A stretch of DNA of 21,818 nucleotides from Saccoglossus kowalevskii (Eukaryota > Hemichordata > Enteropneusta > Harrimaniidae), in NCBI RefSeq assembly GCF_000003605.2, contig NW_003132850.1, forward strand, positions 19,468 through 41,285, given 5' to 3'. The translations under genes were made by a program, and so were the position numbers. Shown one piece after another: positions 20,174 to 21,818 of the stretch; positions within the stretch are counted from its first letter, which is position 1, and each line of letters begins with the position of its first letter. The notes beneath the pieces were generated by a model. That model had not been told where the DNA came from and did no database searches. It was given only the letters and a program-made list of their open reading frames with translations.

Positions 20174-20214
20174 ACTGAATCAAGGTATAACGCACACTCG
20201 AGACGTGTACTCGT
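20133..20214 (-). CDS. Receptor exon 1: short 5' UTR, start codon and signal peptide
   Basis: The exon is bounded by a strong acceptor (TTATTATTTTCATACAG before 20214) and a strong donor (CAG then GTAAGA at 20132). The ATG is at 20173-20171, with an in-frame TGA two codons upstream, so this is the first possible start in its frame. It encodes [13 protein letters not shown] plus two bases (AG). These join the T of exon 2 to make Ser14. The run AAIILILF is a compact signal-peptide core, as expected for a channel with an extracellular N-terminus. It is assigned by phase, hydrophobicity and splice quality, not by homology, so it is less certain than exons 2-9. The 41-nt leader could also be a spliced-leader acceptor if the host trans-splices. 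Confidence 0.72.
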
Positions 20215-20797
20215 CTGTATGAAAATAATAAAAGCGATATTAATATTGTGTTAAATGATTTATATTCTAAAGACGTATACGTTGGTTGCATTCATCTTCC
20301 TTGCTTCACAGCGATGTGTTTCTCAAAGCGAATTAGTACAAGGCCAATGTTAAATCACTGGGTCACCATCAATGCGAATTAAAACATGATTTACATACCA
20401 ACGTTCGACATGTTACTGTTATAGCATTCGTAATTAGCGCAACATACCGTATGTCCCGTTGCCAACACCACGGTCTATGCAAACATTGTTACCTAGACTA
20501 AATAGCACAGTAACAACATCGCGTAACGCTGTCGATTAGTGCATAAGTAATAGCATGTAATTTGGCATAAGCACTTAAATAGGTTATTGACAAACAGTCA
20601 GACACGATACAATAATGGAATTGATATAATTGATATAATTGTTGCAAGCTGTGTATAGTAACAAATAATACGAGATGACTGCCTCAAACTAATCTATAAA
20701 TCGGGAGAGTAGAAGCCGATTAATCTAATGGTATACAGCAACAATACAAACAAACATTCTATTATGAACACATGTTATGATACCTATTTGTACTCAC

Positions 20798-20940
20798 CTT
20801 TCTAAGATATAACCGACTGGATGCATTAAACGCAGACTGTTAGACGGCAATCACATAGTGTGTATCCTTGCTCTGAATCGCTAACATATGACTCGATCAG
20901 TGCTTGATGCACAGTTGATGGCGCATTCTAGGTTCAGCTG
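20798..20940 (-). other. Candidate upstream 5' exon of the receptor gene
   Basis: A consensus donor AAAG|GTGAGTA lies at 20797 on the minus strand, 583 bp upstream of the exon 1 acceptor. The 5' limit is not visible and the listed end is arbitrary; I see no clear TATA box. It contains an ATG (20826-20824) followed by HPVGYILE and two bases. If spliced to exon 1 this makes an upstream ORF. If spliced directly to exon 2 it stays in receptor frame but gives no signal peptide. The donor is clear; exon status is inference. Confidence 0.35.
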
Positions 20941-21790
20941 CTATTCGTTACGTAGCTCGTGTACGCGGTAAATAGAAACACATAAATCATACATTGTGAA
21001 CGCGCATTCACTATATCATAGAGCGACTTGTCTCAATAGAATAAGTTATTTACGTTCGATTTACCTTCATATACTTAAATAGTACGCTTGCTTCGAGCCA
21101 ACAATGTATTTACGGTTTCAGGAATGCAGCATGAATATTAACTTAGGTGTCAATTCAATCCGTGGTTTTTTTTTACAATGTTAATGTGAAACGGTTACTA
21201 GACATGCGTGTATCGAACTTAGAGAGCGGGAACGTTATAATCAGATATATTATAATTTCTAATAATCAGTGTGCTTTCATCAACCTATATATTGGAGAAT
21301 TTGTGTTCGTCAGTCTGTTTGAAATGGCCTAATCAGATTACTGGAAGTATTGTTACCTAGTAATTATATAATCAAACAATCTTGCACTGGATTATTCAGT
21401 GATAATGTACTTTAGGATATAGTTAATCCAAATCGTGCGTTAACCATAGTAAGCAGCGTGTATCAGCTCTTATAACTGCACTGACGTATGTTAGGAGTTC
21501 AAAAGACCCTTACGTTCAAAAGTCTCCCCTGTATATTTTTTATATCTTAATTACTCACTAATTTATGACTCTTACATTCATATTTTAGCAGGAAGTTGTT
21601 TAACTTTATATTATCAACAGATACTGTTGACCTTTCCTAATTTTAGCGAGACTATTTATTATTAATAACTCTTTTTCGTCGGAAACCCCGTTCTACTTCT
21701 TCAAACGTGCGAAAAAAAACGTCGATAATTGACTACTAGCCTGAGGAGTATGAAAATGGCATCATGGGAAAACTTTAAATTTGTCTACAG
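20941..21790. other. Upstream flank of the receptor gene, nothing recognised
   Basis: Presumed promoter side of the minus-strand gene. No TATA box or known motif cluster could be supported, and there is no convincing open frame on either strand. Confidence 0.5.
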
Positions 21791-21818
21791 GAAATCAATG
21801 GCCGTTCTGTTGCTGTGA
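21791..21818 (+). other. Possible exon cut by the window edge
   Basis: AATTTGTCTACAG looks like an acceptor. After it the frame reads EINGRSVAV and then runs off the window. The phrase (E)INGRxVAV occurs in RNA-recognition-motif proteins, but nine residues cannot establish this. A competing reading is a 20-codon ORF, ATG at 21756 to TGA at the very end. Confidence 0.15.

Overview
This is a stretch of animal nuclear genome: AT-rich, with canonical GT-AG introns and long non-coding spacers. It holds one gene that can be fully resolved. That gene lies on the minus strand (coding span 20173 down to 9164) and encodes a Cys-loop (pentameric ligand-gated) chloride channel subunit of the glycine/GABA-A receptor class. 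Nine coding exons join in frame into 1,323 nt, predicting 440 residues. None of this shows as one long open frame; each exon was read from splice sites, phase and family motifs. The host taxon cannot be fixed from the window. An invertebrate metazoan is clear, and a compact AT-rich genome such as a tunicate's is one possibility.

Layout: 1-9163 contains no recognisable gene. It holds a 97-bp tandem repeat (2322-2490), several hairpins, short duplications, AT and TATT microsatellites, and three GC-richer coding-like islets of unknown identity (2762-2844, 4121-4209, 4844-4975). 9164-10106 carries the last three receptor exons (M1-M4). Intron 6 contains, on the plus strand, an LTR-retrotransposon-like 5' end with three heat-shock-element motifs, a TATA box and a primer-binding-site-like motif (11013-11432). 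11723-14419 carries the ligand-binding-domain exons, 17448-17578 the N-terminal exon, and 20133-20214 the signal-peptide exon. A possible 5' non-coding exon ends at 20798. The last bases (21791-21818) may be the edge of an unrelated plus-strand exon.

The receptor keeps every glycine-contacting position of vertebrate GlyR alpha1 that I could align, and the PAR anion-selectivity motif. It lacks the second disulfide that marks GlyRs, and its Cys-loop and loop-C surroundings read like a GABA-A beta subunit. The 68/224/83-bp exon triplet matches the vertebrate GlyR exon sizes I know. The most unusual observations are this hybrid receptor, the altered pore residues (19'Gln, 12'Cys, 15'Met), the two alternative 5' exons with an overlapping upstream ORF, and the heat-shock-type LTR lying antisense in intron 6.
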